Assembly (NCBI GenBank): GCA_937980205.1
Contig: CALJKW010000021.1
Coordinates: forward strand, 186,001-250,000
Source: an uncultured Myxococcales bacterium
Lineage (GTDB): Bacteria; Myxococcota; Myxococcia; Myxococcales; Myxococcaceae
Length of the DNA: 64,000 nucleotides
Direction of reading: 5' to 3'
Each line of letters starts with the position of its first letter. Position 1 is the stretch's first letter. Of this stretch, positions 50,170 through 58,932 are shown one piece after another. The position numbers were made by a program, and so were the translations under genes. Below the pieces are notes generated by a model. That model saw only the letters and a list, made by a program, of their open reading frames with translations. It was not told the origin of the DNA and ran no database searches.

Positions 50170-51093
50170 ATGGAGGCATCGTTTCGACGGCGGATCGTGC
50201 TCGAGGGCTCGGCCGCGGGCGGGGTGGGCGCCGCGCTCGCGAAGGCGCTCGGCGCGCCGGTGGGCGCGCGCACCGTCGAGCGCTTCCCCGACTCAGAGCT
50301 GCACGTCGTGGTGCGCGAGGCGGTAGCGGGCGCCGAGGTGGTGCTGGTGCAGTCGCTGGTCGCGCCGGCGGCCGAGCACCTGCTCGAGCTCACGCTGCTC
50401 GCCGACGGCTGCCGGCGGGCGGGCGCGGCGAGCGCGATCGCGGTCGTGCCGTACTTCGCGTACGCCCGTCAGGATCGGACGTCGGCGGCCGGCGAGGCTC
50501 TCGGCGGGCCGTGCTTCGCGCGGCTGCTCGAGGACGCGGGCGTCGCGAGCGTCGTCGCGGTCGACCTGCACGCCGAGGCGGCGGAGGGCTGGTTTCGCGT
50601 GCCCGTGCGCCACGTGACCGCGATGCCGCTGCTCGCCGGCCAGCTCGGCCCGATCGACCCGCGCGCGGTGATCGTCTCGCCGGACCTGGGCGGCGCGAAG
50701 CGGGCCGACCGCCTCGCGCGGGCGCTGCAGCGGCCGCTCGCCGTCGCGCACAAGGTGCGGCGCAGCGGCTCGCAGGTGACCTCGGCGGGCGTGATGGGCG
50801 ACGTGCGCGATCGCCCGGTCGTGCTGGTCGACGATCTGATCGCGACCGGCGGCACGCTCGAAGCGGCGATCGCGGCGCTGCGCCGCGCGGGCTGCGCCGA
50901 CGACGTGACGGTGGCCGCGACGCACGCGGTGCTCGGCGCGCAGGCGGTCGACCGGCTCGCGGGCGCGGGCATCCGCCGGCTGGTCTGCACCGACAGCGTC
51001 CCGCCCCGCGGCGAGCTGCCGTTCCCGGTGACGGTGGCGCCGCTCGCGCCGCTGCTCGCCGAGGCGCTCGGCGCCTCTCAGCTGAGCCGGTGA
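50170..51093 (+). CDS. prs: Ribose-phosphate pyrophosphokinase
   Basis: This 307-aa protein makes PRPP from ribose 5-phosphate and ATP. The family stretches are RFPDSELHVVV, VVPYFAYARQDR (flap), VVAVDLHAE and the PRPP loop VVLVDDLIATGGTL. It is divergent from the pst operon and feeds PRPP to the several phosphoribosyltransferases encoded in this window. It might be a second, stress-linked copy; whether the main prs lies elsewhere cannot be seen here. Confidence 0.88.
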   Translation: MEASFRRRIVLEGSAAGGVGAALAKALGAPVGARTVERFPDSELHVVVREAVAGAEVVLVQSLVAPAAEHLLELTLLADGCRRAGAASAIAVVPYFAYARQDRTSAAGEALGGPCFARLLEDAGVASVVAVDLHAEAAEGWFRVPVRHVTAMPLLAGQLGPIDPRAVIVSPDLGGAKRADRLARALQRPLAVAHKVRRSGSQVTSAGVMGDVRDRPVVLVDDLIATGGTLEAAIAALRRAGCADDVTVAATHAVLGAQAVDRLAGAGIRRLVCTDSVPPRGELPFPVTVAPLAPLLAEALGASQLSR

Positions 51094-51117
51094 GGCCCAG
51101 GCGCCTTCCCCAAGGCT

Positions 51118-52851
51118 TCAGGCGGCGCGGCGGTGGTGGTGCCGGCGCAGGCGCTGGCGCAGCTTCGAGAGCTCGAGCGTGTTGAGCAGGTCGCCGGCCT
51201 CGAGCCAGGCGCGGCGCGCCATCCACACGCCGTACTGCAGGTTGCCGAGCTGGCTGTGGTGGTGCGCATCGGAAGAGATGACGAGCGCCACGCCCGCCGC
51301 CCTGGCGAGGCGCGCGTGCGTGTCGCAGAGATCGAGCCGGTCGGGCGTCGCGTTGAGCTCGAGCGCGACGCCCTCTTCCCGCGCGACCCGCAGCACCTCG
51401 TCCCAGTCGAACGCGTACGCGTCGCGGACGCCGAGCTGGCGCCCGGTCGGGTGGCCGAGCACGTCGACGACGCCCGAGCGCAGCGCGCGGACGATGCGGC
51501 GGGTCATCGCTGCGGGCGCGTCGCTGAGGTGCGAGTGCACGCTCGCCACCACCACGTCGAGCTCCTCGAGCGCCGCATCGGGCAGGTCGAGCGAGCCGTC
51601 GGGCAGAATGTCGACCTCGAGGCCGGCGAGCAGCGCGGGGCCGCGCCGCCCGCGAGCCGAGGCAGCGCGCACCGCGGCGGCGTGCGCGCGCAGGCGCTCG
51701 GCGTCGAGCCCCAGCGGCCGCGACCGCGAGTGGTCGGTGATCCCCAGGTACTCGCGGCCGAGCCGCGCGCCCTCGGCCAGGAGCTCGTCGAGCGTCGAGT
51801 GGCCGTCGGACGAGGCGTCCGAGTGGACGTGCAGATCTCCCCGCAGCGCGTCGAGCTCGAGGAGCTTCGGCAGCCGGCCGGCCTCGGCGGCCTCGACCTC
51901 TCCAGCGCCCTCTCGCAGCTCGGGCGCGATCCACGGCAGGCCGACCGCGCGGTACACCTCTTCCTCCGTCGCGCCGCCGAGGCGCTTGCCCTTGCGATCG
52001 AAGACGCCGTACTCCGAGAGCTTGAGGCCCGCGCGCAGCGCGCGGGTGCGCAGCTCGATGTTGTGAGCCTTGCTGCCGGTGAAGTAGTGCAGCGCGGCGC
52101 CGAACGACTCGGGCGGCACGATGCGCAGGTCGACGTGGAGGCCGCTCTCGAGCCGCGCGGTGCAGCGGGTGGGCCCCGACGCCGCGACCTCTTCGACCGA
52201 TCGCGCCTGCCGGAAGGCGCGCACGACCGGCTCGGCGTCGGCCGCGGCGGCCAACAGATCGACGTCGCCGATGGTGTCTCTGCGGCGGCGGATGCTGCCG
52301 GCGATCTCGACGGCGGTGACGCCGCCGACGCGCCGCAGCTGGGCGGCGAGCGCTTCGGCCGCCTGCAGGGCCAGGTGCAGCGACACGCGGCCCCTGCGCG
52401 CGCGGTACCGCTCGATGGCCGCGGCGATGGCGAGGGCGCGGCGGTGACCGCAGCGCGGCAGCGCCTCGAGGCTGCCGTCGCGGCAGGCCGCCTCGAAGGC
52501 GGCGAGATCGGTCACGCCGAGCTTCTTCCACGCCAGGCTCGCGGTCTTCGGCCCGACGCCCTCGACGGCGAGCACCTCGAGCAGGCCGCGCGGCACCTTC
52601 TTCGCGAGGGCGTCGTGGTCCGCGAAGCGGCCCGACGCCACCAGCTCGGCGACGTGCGCGGCGATGCGCGGCCCGATCGAGGGCAGCTCGGTGAGCTTGC
52701 CTTCTCGCCACAGCTCCGAGACGGGCGTGGGCAATAGCGTGATGATCTGCGCCGCGCCGCGGTACGCGCGCGCCTTGAACGCGTTGCCGCCCGTCAGGTC
52801 GAGCAGGTCGGCCATCTCGGCGAGCACGCGTGCGACGTCGGCGTTGTCCAT
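51118..52851 (-). CDS. polX: Family X DNA polymerase with PHP domain (PolX)
   Basis: This 577-aa protein has an N-terminal helix-hairpin-helix 8-kDa-like domain (MDNADVARVLAEMADLLDL, then LPSIGPRIAAHVAELV), a Pol X palm with catalytic acids in GSIRRRRDTIGDVDLL and HVDLRIV, and a C-terminal PHP domain (GDLHVHSDASSDGHSTLDE, GITDHS, SSDAHHHS). PolX-PHP enzymes fill gaps in base-excision repair and have 3'-5' exonuclease activity. ATG 52851 is preferred over ATG 52869 because it matches the family start and lies 14 nt after a -24/-12-like element. The tail is His/Arg rich. Confidence 0.9.
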   Translation of the reverse strand: MDNADVARVLAEMADLLDLTGGNAFKARAYRGAAQIITLLPTPVSELWREGKLTELPSIGPRIAAHVAELVASGRFADHDALAKKVPRGLLEVLAVEGVGPKTASLAWKKLGVTDLAAFEAACRDGSLEALPRCGHRRALAIAAAIERYRARRGRVSLHLALQAAEALAAQLRRVGGVTAVEIAGSIRRRRDTIGDVDLLAAAADAEPVVRAFRQARSVEEVAASGPTRCTARLESGLHVDLRIVPPESFGAALHYFTGSKAHNIELRTRALRAGLKLSEYGVFDRKGKRLGGATEEEVYRAVGLPWIAPELREGAGEVEAAEAGRLPKLLELDALRGDLHVHSDASSDGHSTLDELLAEGARLGREYLGITDHSRSRPLGLDAERLRAHAAAVRAASARGRRGPALLAGLEVDILPDGSLDLPDAALEELDVVVASVHSHLSDAPAAMTRRIVRALRSGVVDVLGHPTGRQLGVRDAYAFDWDEVLRVAREEGVALELNATPDRLDLCDTHARLARAAGVALVISSDAHHHSQLGNLQYGVWMARRAWLEAGDLLNTLELSKLRQRLRRHHHRRAA

Positions 52852-52864
52852 GAGGGGGCGCTCG

Positions 52865-52913
52865 TGCATCGCCCGTTCCGCGCGGCGCTCGAGCGGGCGC
52901 GCAACCGTTGCGC
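52865..52913 (-). promoter_or_regulatory. Palindrome plus -24/-12-like promoter for polX
   Basis: On the minus strand CGGAACG-GGCG-ATGCA covers 52880-52865 (GG-N10-GC). The perfect palindrome GCGCA-ACCGT-TGCGC at 52899-52913 lies 18 nt upstream and is shared with the OsmC gene. Confidence 0.4.
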
Positions 52914-52950
52914 CGCGGTGCGGCCAGCGCGCGAGGGCACGGCGGTTGCT
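52899..52950 (+). promoter_or_regulatory. Palindrome plus near-consensus sigma54 promoter for OsmC gene
   Basis: The perfect palindrome at 52899-52913 is followed after 21 nt by GGGCACG-GCGG-TTGCT at 52935-52950, which matches the sigma54 consensus except the first base. GAGGCGAAAG and ATG 52977 follow at normal spacing. Confidence 0.65.
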
Positions 52951-52976
52951 CTCGTTTTCGGTCGAGGCGAAAGACC

Positions 52977-53480
52977 ATGCGGCAGCGACGGCACTACAAG
53001 ACGTTCGAACATTCGACGGCGCTGGAATGGCAGCCCCGCCGGCTGGCGCGGGCGATGGTGCCCGACGCTCCGCCGTTGACGATGAGCCCGCCGGTTCAGC
53101 TCGGGGGCGAGCCGGGGCGCTGGACGCCCGAAGAGCTGCTGCTCGCGGCCGTCGAGTCGTGCACGCTGTTCACGTTTCTCGCCGAGGCGCAGCAGCGCGG
53201 CCTCACGCCCGTCGCGTGGCGGAGCAGCGCAGAGGGCATCGTCGCGAGGGACGCCGACGGCCGCTTCCGCTTCGTGCACGTGGTGGTGCGGCCCGTCGTC
53301 GACGTGAAAGACGAGGAGGACGCGCGGCGGGCGCGCGAGGTGCTCGAGGCGGTCGAGCAGCACTGCTTCGTCGGCAACTCGGTGCACCCCGAGCCGCGGG
53401 TCGAGGCGCGCGTGGTGGTGGTGCGGCGGGCGGCGCCGCCCGGGCCCCCCGAGGCCGGGGTGGAAGGGCCGAGCTCCTGA
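52977..53480 (+). CDS. OsmC-family protein
   Basis: This 167-aa protein has an OsmC fold with cysteines in LLLAAVESCTLFTFLAEAQQRGL and VEQHCFVGNSV, the two redox positions of OsmC/Ohr-like proteins. The C-terminus is a Pro/Gly tail. It probably reduces organic hydroperoxides. GAGG lies upstream of the ATG. It has the clearest sigma54-type promoter in the window. Confidence 0.8.
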   Translation: MRQRRHYKTFEHSTALEWQPRRLARAMVPDAPPLTMSPPVQLGGEPGRWTPEELLLAAVESCTLFTFLAEAQQRGLTPVAWRSSAEGIVARDADGRFRFVHVVVRPVVDVKDEEDARRAREVLEAVEQHCFVGNSVHPEPRVEARVVVVRRAAPPGPPEAGVEGPSS

Positions 53481-53531
53481 AGAGAGGACACGGAGGGGTT
53501 TCGAACGGCACACGCAAGAGGAGTGATGGAG

Positions 53532-54296
53532 ATGAATCGGAGCTTCGAAGGCAAGGCAGTGGTGGTGACGGGGGCGGCCTCGGGCATCGGCCGAGCGACG
53601 GCGATGGCGTTCGCCCGCGAGGGCGCGAGGGTGGTGGCGGCCGACGTGTCCGACGCGAGCGGAGAAGAGACGGTCGCCCTCATCCGCATGAACGGCGGAG
53701 ACGCGCGCTTCGCGCACTGCGACGTCTCGCGACCCGAGCAGATCACCGCGCTGATGGACGGGACGGTGTCGGCCCTGGGTCGCATCGACGTCGCGTTCAA
53801 CAACGCCGGCATCGAGGGAACGCTGGGGCCGCTGACCGAGCTGACCGAGGCGGCGTGGCGGCGCGTCATCGACGTCAACCTGACCGGGCAGTTCCTCTGC
53901 ATGCAGGGGGAGATCCGGCAGATGCTGAAGCAGGGCGGTGGGGCGATCGTGAACAACGCCTCGATCCTCGGCACGGTGGGCTTCGCCGGCGCCGCGGCCT
54001 ACACCGCCGCGAAGCACGGGCTGCTGGGCCTCACGCGCGTCGCGGCGCTCGAGTACGCGTCGAAGAACGTTCGGGTGAACGCGGTGTGCCCGGGCTTCGT
54101 CGTCACGCCGATGCTCGAGCGCGCGGGAATGCTCGCCGACCCGAAGACGCGGGCCGCCCTCGAGGCGCAGCACGCCGTCAAGCGCATGGGCACGCCCGAC
54201 GAGATCGCCGCAGCGGTGCTCTTCCTGTGCTCGCCGGGCGCGTCGTTCGTCGCCGGTCACCCGCTGCTGGTCGACGGCGGCTACGTCGCGCAGTGA
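53532..54296 (+). CDS. Short-chain dehydrogenase/reductase
   Basis: This 254-aa classical SDR has the NAD(P) motif VTGAASGIGRATAMA, NNAGIEG, the catalytic YTAAK preceded by NNASILG, and PGFVVTPM. The acidic residue in VVAADVSD after the second strand suggests NAD(H) preference. Substrate unknown. ATG 53532 is chosen because AAGAGGAG at 53516-53523 is 8 nt away; GTG 53523 and ATG 53526 are too close to it. Confidence 0.85.
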   Translation: MNRSFEGKAVVVTGAASGIGRATAMAFAREGARVVAADVSDASGEETVALIRMNGGDARFAHCDVSRPEQITALMDGTVSALGRIDVAFNNAGIEGTLGPLTELTEAAWRRVIDVNLTGQFLCMQGEIRQMLKQGGGAIVNNASILGTVGFAGAAAYTAAKHGLLGLTRVAALEYASKNVRVNAVCPGFVVTPMLERAGMLADPKTRAALEAQHAVKRMGTPDEIAAAVLFLCSPGASFVAGHPLLVDGGYVAQ

Positions 54297-54333
54297 TCGC
54301 GCCAGGTGCGCAGCCGCTGCGCGGCGGCGCGCG

Positions 54334-57108
54334 TCAGTGCACTCCGGGCTGCGGCTCGGCCGTGGCGCGCGAGACGGGCACCGAGAAGGAGAAGGTGGTG
54401 CCGCGGCCCGGCGTGCTCTCGACCCAGATGGTGCCCCCGTGCGCCTCGACGATGCCCTGGGTGATGGGCAGCCCGAGCCCCGCGCCGAGGCGCCGCTCGC
54501 GCGCCGAGGCCTGCCAGAACCGATCGAAGACGTGGGGCAACTGCTCGGCCGAGATGCCCCGGCCCGTGTCCGAGACCCGGAACACCACGACCCGCTCGCC
54601 GCGCTTCGCGCCCACGGTGATGCGGCCGCCCGCGGGGGTGAACTTCATCGCGTTGCCGATGAGGTTCTCGAACACCTGCAGCAGCCGGTGGGGGTCGCCG
54701 TCGATCGGGGGAAGGTCGGGGTCGACGTCGAGGACGAGCTCGAGGCCGGCCTCCGCGGCGAGCTCGCGCTGCGAGTCGGCTGCGGTGGTGATGAGCCGCT
54801 GCGCCGCGAGCTCGCGGCGGTCGATGACCATCTGGCCGGCCTCGAGCACCGCCACGTCGAGCAGATCCTGAATGAGCCGGTTGGCGCGCGCGGCGGCCTC
54901 GGCGACGGCGTCGAGCGCGCGCTGCGAGCTGCGGTCGAGCAGCTTGGCGCGCCGGTTCAGCACGTTCACCTGCAGCAGGATGTTCGAGACGGGGTTGCGC
55001 AGGTCGTGGGCCACCACGCCGAGCACGTCGTCGCGCAGGCGCGTGGCGTCGGTCGCGGCGCGGTACAGGCGGGCGTTCTCGATGGCCGCCGCCGCCCGCT
55101 CGGCGATGGCCCCGGCGAGCCGCAGGTCGTTCGGGCCCAGCGGCCGAGAGGGCGTCGACGAGAGGAACGTGAGCGTGCCGAGCAGCTGCCCGCGCAGCAA
55201 GAGCGGCAGCGCGATGATCGACACCGGCGCCACCTCGCGCAGCAGGGCGAGGTGCTCGGGGCCCTGCGAGAACGACTGAAGCTCGGCGGCGCCGACGCGC
55301 TCGACGAGCACCGGCTGCCGCTGCTCGATCGCCGCCCGCATCAGGTGGGGGCGGCTGCGGTCGATGGGGTACCGCTCGAGCCGATCGGCGATGCCGGTCT
55401 TCGCGGGGTCGGAGGCGGAGACCTTCAGGCGGCGCAGCCTGTCTTCCACCACCTCGACGATGCACCAGTCGGCGAAGCCGCGAACCGAAAGACGCGCCAC
55501 CGCCGCGAGCGTCTTGTCGTAGTCGAGGGTGTCGCCGAGCGTGACGCCGACCTCGGCGAGCAGCGCCTGCTCGCGCTCGATGCGCTTGCGGTCGGTGACG
55601 TCGCGCAGCGCGACCGTGAGCAGCGTCGAGCCGCCGACCTGCAGCTTCGAGATCGAGGCCTCGGCGGGGAACTCCTCGCCGTTCTTCCTGCGACCCATGA
55701 TGGCGGCGTAGCGCTCTCCCATGCGACGCGAGGTGACGCGCCCGGTCGCGAAGCCTGCGACGTGGTCACGGTGTGGCGCGCGCAGGTGCTCGGGCAAGAG
55801 CAGGTCGAGGGGCGCGCCGAGGGCCTCCTGTGGCGAATAGCCGAAGATCTCCTGCGCGCCCCGGTTGAAGAGCGTGATGCGCTGCTGCTCGTCGACCGAG
55901 ATGATGGCGTCGGCGGAGATCGACACGATGCCCGAGAACTTCGCCTCGGAGAGGCGCAGGGCCTCTTCGGCCCGCTTGCGCTCGGTGATGTCTTCGACCT
56001 GGGCGATGAAGTGCACCGGCTGGCCGTCGGGCCCGCGGAGCACCGACCCGCTCAGCATGATGGGCACGATCGACCCGTCCTTGCGTACGTAGCGCTTCTC
56101 GAGCTGGTACCTGCCGATCTCGCCTCGGGCGAGCTGGCCGGCGAGGGCCAGGTCGGTCTCGAGATCTTCGGGGTAGGTGATGTCCTGGAACCGGCGCTGC
56201 TGCAGCTCGGCCGCGCCGTACCCGACGATCTCGCACAGCACGCGGTTCACGCGAACGAAGCGGCCGTCGAGCCCGACGATGGCCATGCCGATCGGCGCTT
56301 CGTCGAGCGTCAGGCGGAAGCGCTCCTCGGACTCGCGCAGGCGCGCGACGGCCGCCTCGAGCTCGCGGCGCGCGAGCTGGCGCGCGCTGGTGTCGCGGAC
56401 GAACGCCTGCCAGCGGCCGTCGGGGAGGATGTTCGCGCTCACCTCGACGGCGACCTCGCTGCCGTCCTTCCGCCGAAGGGTCCACTCTCCGGTGCGGCCG
56501 GTCCCCCGCTGCATCGCCGCCTTGTCGTCGGCGAGCCTCGCCCGGTCTTCGGGGCGGATCAGATCGGCGATCGTCTTGCCGATCAGCTCCTCGCGCGCGT
56601 ACCCGACCAGGCGGCAGGCGGCCTGGTTCACCGCGACGTAGCGGCCCTCGAGGTCGGCCTGGAAGAACGCGTCGGGGGCCAGCTCGATCAGCTCACGCGT
56701 GCGCGACTCGGAGCGCGCGAGGCTCTCGTTCGTCGCCCGCAGCGCGGCGTTGGTCGCCTGTTCCCGCCGGTGAGCCTGCCGCGCCAGGTGGACGAGGTAG
56801 AGGACGAGGGCGCCGTCGACCGCGTACAGCAGCGCCTGGAACGCGGCCTGCGGCACCGTCGCGCCGGCCGGAATGGCGAAGGCCCAGGCGGCGAGCGGCA
56901 GGCTGATGCACAGCACGAGCAGCCCGGGGCCGACGCCGGCGAAGAGGCTGGTCACCAGCGTCGCCCCGAAGAAGAGCACGAAGGGGGCGCCCATTCCGGT
57001 GAGCGGGCTCAGCGCCTCGCGCAGCACGAACGCGGCGGCGGTGGCGACGATGCCGAACAGGTAGCGGCGCAGCCGCGAGGCGACGTTCCCACCGTCGTGC
57101 AGCGTCAT
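54334..57108 (-). CDS. Multi-PAS/GAF membrane sensor histidine kinase
   Basis: This 924-aa protein has an N-terminal DUF4118-like membrane domain (about four helices, residues about 12-105). Three PAS domains follow (about 130-235, 260-375 and 385-500, the second followed by ITERKRAEEAL), then a GAF domain (about 515-670) and the kinase core with DDVLGVVAHDLRNPVSNIL (H-box), NLIGNAMKFTPAGG, DTGRGIS and GAGLGLPITQGIVEAHGG. No receiver is fused. It heads the signalling array at the end of the window and probably signals to one of the receivers or LuxR proteins nearby. Confidence 0.9.
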   Translation of the reverse strand: MTLHDGGNVASRLRRYLFGIVATAAAFVLREALSPLTGMGAPFVLFFGATLVTSLFAGVGPGLLVLCISLPLAAWAFAIPAGATVPQAAFQALLYAVDGALVLYLVHLARQAHRREQATNAALRATNESLARSESRTRELIELAPDAFFQADLEGRYVAVNQAACRLVGYAREELIGKTIADLIRPEDRARLADDKAAMQRGTGRTGEWTLRRKDGSEVAVEVSANILPDGRWQAFVRDTSARQLARRELEAAVARLRESEERFRLTLDEAPIGMAIVGLDGRFVRVNRVLCEIVGYGAAELQQRRFQDITYPEDLETDLALAGQLARGEIGRYQLEKRYVRKDGSIVPIMLSGSVLRGPDGQPVHFIAQVEDITERKRAEEALRLSEAKFSGIVSISADAIISVDEQQRITLFNRGAQEIFGYSPQEALGAPLDLLLPEHLRAPHRDHVAGFATGRVTSRRMGERYAAIMGRRKNGEEFPAEASISKLQVGGSTLLTVALRDVTDRKRIEREQALLAEVGVTLGDTLDYDKTLAAVARLSVRGFADWCIVEVVEDRLRRLKVSASDPAKTGIADRLERYPIDRSRPHLMRAAIEQRQPVLVERVGAAELQSFSQGPEHLALLREVAPVSIIALPLLLRGQLLGTLTFLSSTPSRPLGPNDLRLAGAIAERAAAAIENARLYRAATDATRLRDDVLGVVAHDLRNPVSNILLQVNVLNRRAKLLDRSSQRALDAVAEAAARANRLIQDLLDVAVLEAGQMVIDRRELAAQRLITTAADSQRELAAEAGLELVLDVDPDLPPIDGDPHRLLQVFENLIGNAMKFTPAGGRITVGAKRGERVVVFRVSDTGRGISAEQLPHVFDRFWQASARERRLGAGLGLPITQGIVEAHGGTIWVESTPGRGTTFSFSVPVSRATAEPQPGVH

Positions 57109-57242
57109 GGGCGTTCGTAACCGGCGCAGCGGCCCAGCCCCACGGTCCGAGGTGCGTGACACGGCTGCCTCTTCGGTGCGCGGCGCTCCCGGCCCGCGGT
57201 ACGGGCTCGGGCCCTCAGGCCGCGGATTCGGTGGCCCGTCGG

Positions 57243-57785
57243 TCACGCGCGCGCGGTCGGCGCCGTGCCGGGCTCGTGCGCCAGGAGCGCGAGCTCGAAG
57301 ACGCAGCCCCGGGTGCCGGACGCCCGCACCGACAGCGAGCCGCCGAGCGAGCGCGCGATGCGCTGGCTCAGGTACAGCCCCACGCCGTGCTCGCTCGCGC
57401 GCGTCGCGTGCGACCAGGGGTCGAACAGGCGGTACTTCACCTCGGCTGCCAGCGGAGGCCCGTCGTCGCGAACGAAGACGCGCACGACGTCTGCCTCGTC
57501 GAAGGTCCACACCGTCACGGTGGCGCCGGGGTCCGACAGCTTCACGGCGTTCGAGATCAGCTCGACCAGGATCTGCAGCACGCGCCCGCGCTCGCACCAG
57601 GCGCTCAGCGGCCCCGTCGAGTCGGCGAGGTCGACCGCCACGTGGCGCGATCGCGCGATCGCGCTCGTGAGGTCGACGGCCTCTTCGATGATGGGTCGCA
57701 GCGGTAACGCACTGCCGCTCAGGCGCGCGTTGCCGTTCAAGACAATGGAGGTGAGCCTCAGCTCGCTCTCATCACGCAGGTCCAC
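57243..57785 (-). CDS. Stand-alone HATPase domain protein (histidine kinase lacking H-box)
   Basis: This 180-aa protein contains only the ATP-binding half of a kinase: N-box ELISNAVKLSDPG, VRDDGPPLAAEV and EHGVGLYLSQRIARSLGG. There is no dimerisation helix with a phospho-accepting His, and no open frame upstream supplies one. The domain could act as an anti-sigma-type kinase, an ATP-binding decoy, or a kinase remnant. The GTG start has GGGGGGGA upstream. It lies 115 nt after LuxR-type gene 1. Confidence 0.65.
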   Translation of the reverse strand: MDLRDESELRLTSIVLNGNARLSGSALPLRPIIEEAVDLTSAIARSRHVAVDLADSTGPLSAWCERGRVLQILVELISNAVKLSDPGATVTVWTFDEADVVRVFVRDDGPPLAAEVKYRLFDPWSHATRASEHGVGLYLSQRIARSLGGSLSVRASGTRGCVFELALLAHEPGTAPTARA

Positions 57786-57900
57786 GGATTCCCCCCCAGG
57801 GAAGTTGGAGTGTTGCGGTTCGGGTTGTTGTTCGCTGCGATCGTCCGGATACCGGATCAGCCGCGATGCCTACATCGGCCCGCGGTACGAGGTGTGCCGT

Positions 57901-58932
57901 TCACGTCAGGCCGCGGGCGACGAGCGCCAGCTCGACGCGATTTTCGGCGCCCATCTTCCGGAAGATGTTCGACACGTGCGACTTCACCGTGCGCTCGGCG
58001 ATGCCCAGCGTCGCAGCCACCTTCAGGTTGTCGGAGCCGTTCGCGATGTGGCCGAGCACCTCGCGCTCGCGGGGCGTCAGCTTGTCGAGCGCCGACGTCT
58101 GCGGCGCCGATCGCGCGCCCGGCCGCGGCATGGCGTGGCGGCCCATCGCGGCGATCTCGCGCGCCAGCTCGGGGCCGCTGATCACGTCCGACGTCACCAC
58201 GCTCTCTGCACCGAGCAGCGTCAGGCTGCGGACGACCTCGGGCTTCGAGCGCGGCGCGATCACCAGCACCTTGAGCGTGGGGAAGCGGCGCACGAGGGCG
58301 CTCACCACCCAGATCCGGTCGTGCTTCTGGTGCGAGAGGTCGACGATCACCACCTTGGGCAGCTTCATCGACAGGGCCTCGAGCAGCGCGGCCGGCTCTC
58401 CGGCGACGAGCGAGGGGTGCACGCCCTGGCCGGAGAGCAGCTCGGAGAGGCGGGGCTGGCTGCCGCGCGGATCTTCGAGCACGCAGACGCGGTCGAGCTG
58501 ATCCGTCGTGCGGGGAGCTTCCGGCGGGCGGCCCACCTCGCGCGAGTAGAGGATGAGCCCGTCGAGGCACGGCTCGATGCGGAGGGTGAGCTCTCGCGCG
58601 CTGCCGTCGACGCCCTCGCGGTGGTCGCAGCAGGCAGAGCAGCGCTCCTGCATGCAGCGGCGCAGGACTCCGAAGAGCTCGGACGCGGCCAGCTCGGGGT
58701 GGACCTCGAGCAGCGCCCGCCCTTCGAGCTCGTCGCGCCGGCGGCCGCGCATGCGCGCCGCCGCGTCGTCGACGTAGAGGTACCGCCAGCCCTGGGAGAG
58801 CAGGACGACGCCCTCCGCGACCGAGTCGATCTGGTGCTGCACTGGATTCACTGGAAACCCCCCGTAAGGCGTCCCCTGGAATATGCCGGTCGGGGTCGCG
58901 GGGCAACCTGCAGTGTCGGAAGCCTCGTTCAT
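57901..58932 (-). CDS. PAS-pseudoreceiver-LuxR regulator 1
   Basis: This 343-aa protein has an N-terminal PAS-like domain (about 33-150, IDSVAEGVVLLSQGWRYLYVDDAAA). A receiver-like domain (about 160-270) has an acidic start (VCVLEDPRG) and an Asp in VVIVDLSHQ, but lacks the conserved Lys and Thr of true receivers. The C-terminal NarL/LuxR helix-turn-helix is LTPREREVLGHIANGSDNLKVA with TVKSHVSNIFRKM. It is a paralogue of the protein at 62021-63025. ATG 58932 overlaps the upstream kinase stop (ATGA), so the two form an operon. Confidence 0.8.
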   Translation of the reverse strand: MNEASDTAGCPATPTGIFQGTPYGGFPVNPVQHQIDSVAEGVVLLSQGWRYLYVDDAAARMRGRRRDELEGRALLEVHPELAASELFGVLRRCMQERCSACCDHREGVDGSARELTLRIEPCLDGLILYSREVGRPPEAPRTTDQLDRVCVLEDPRGSQPRLSELLSGQGVHPSLVAGEPAALLEALSMKLPKVVIVDLSHQKHDRIWVVSALVRRFPTLKVLVIAPRSKPEVVRSLTLLGAESVVTSDVISGPELAREIAAMGRHAMPRPGARSAPQTSALDKLTPREREVLGHIANGSDNLKVAATLGIAERTVKSHVSNIFRKMGAENRVELALVARGLT

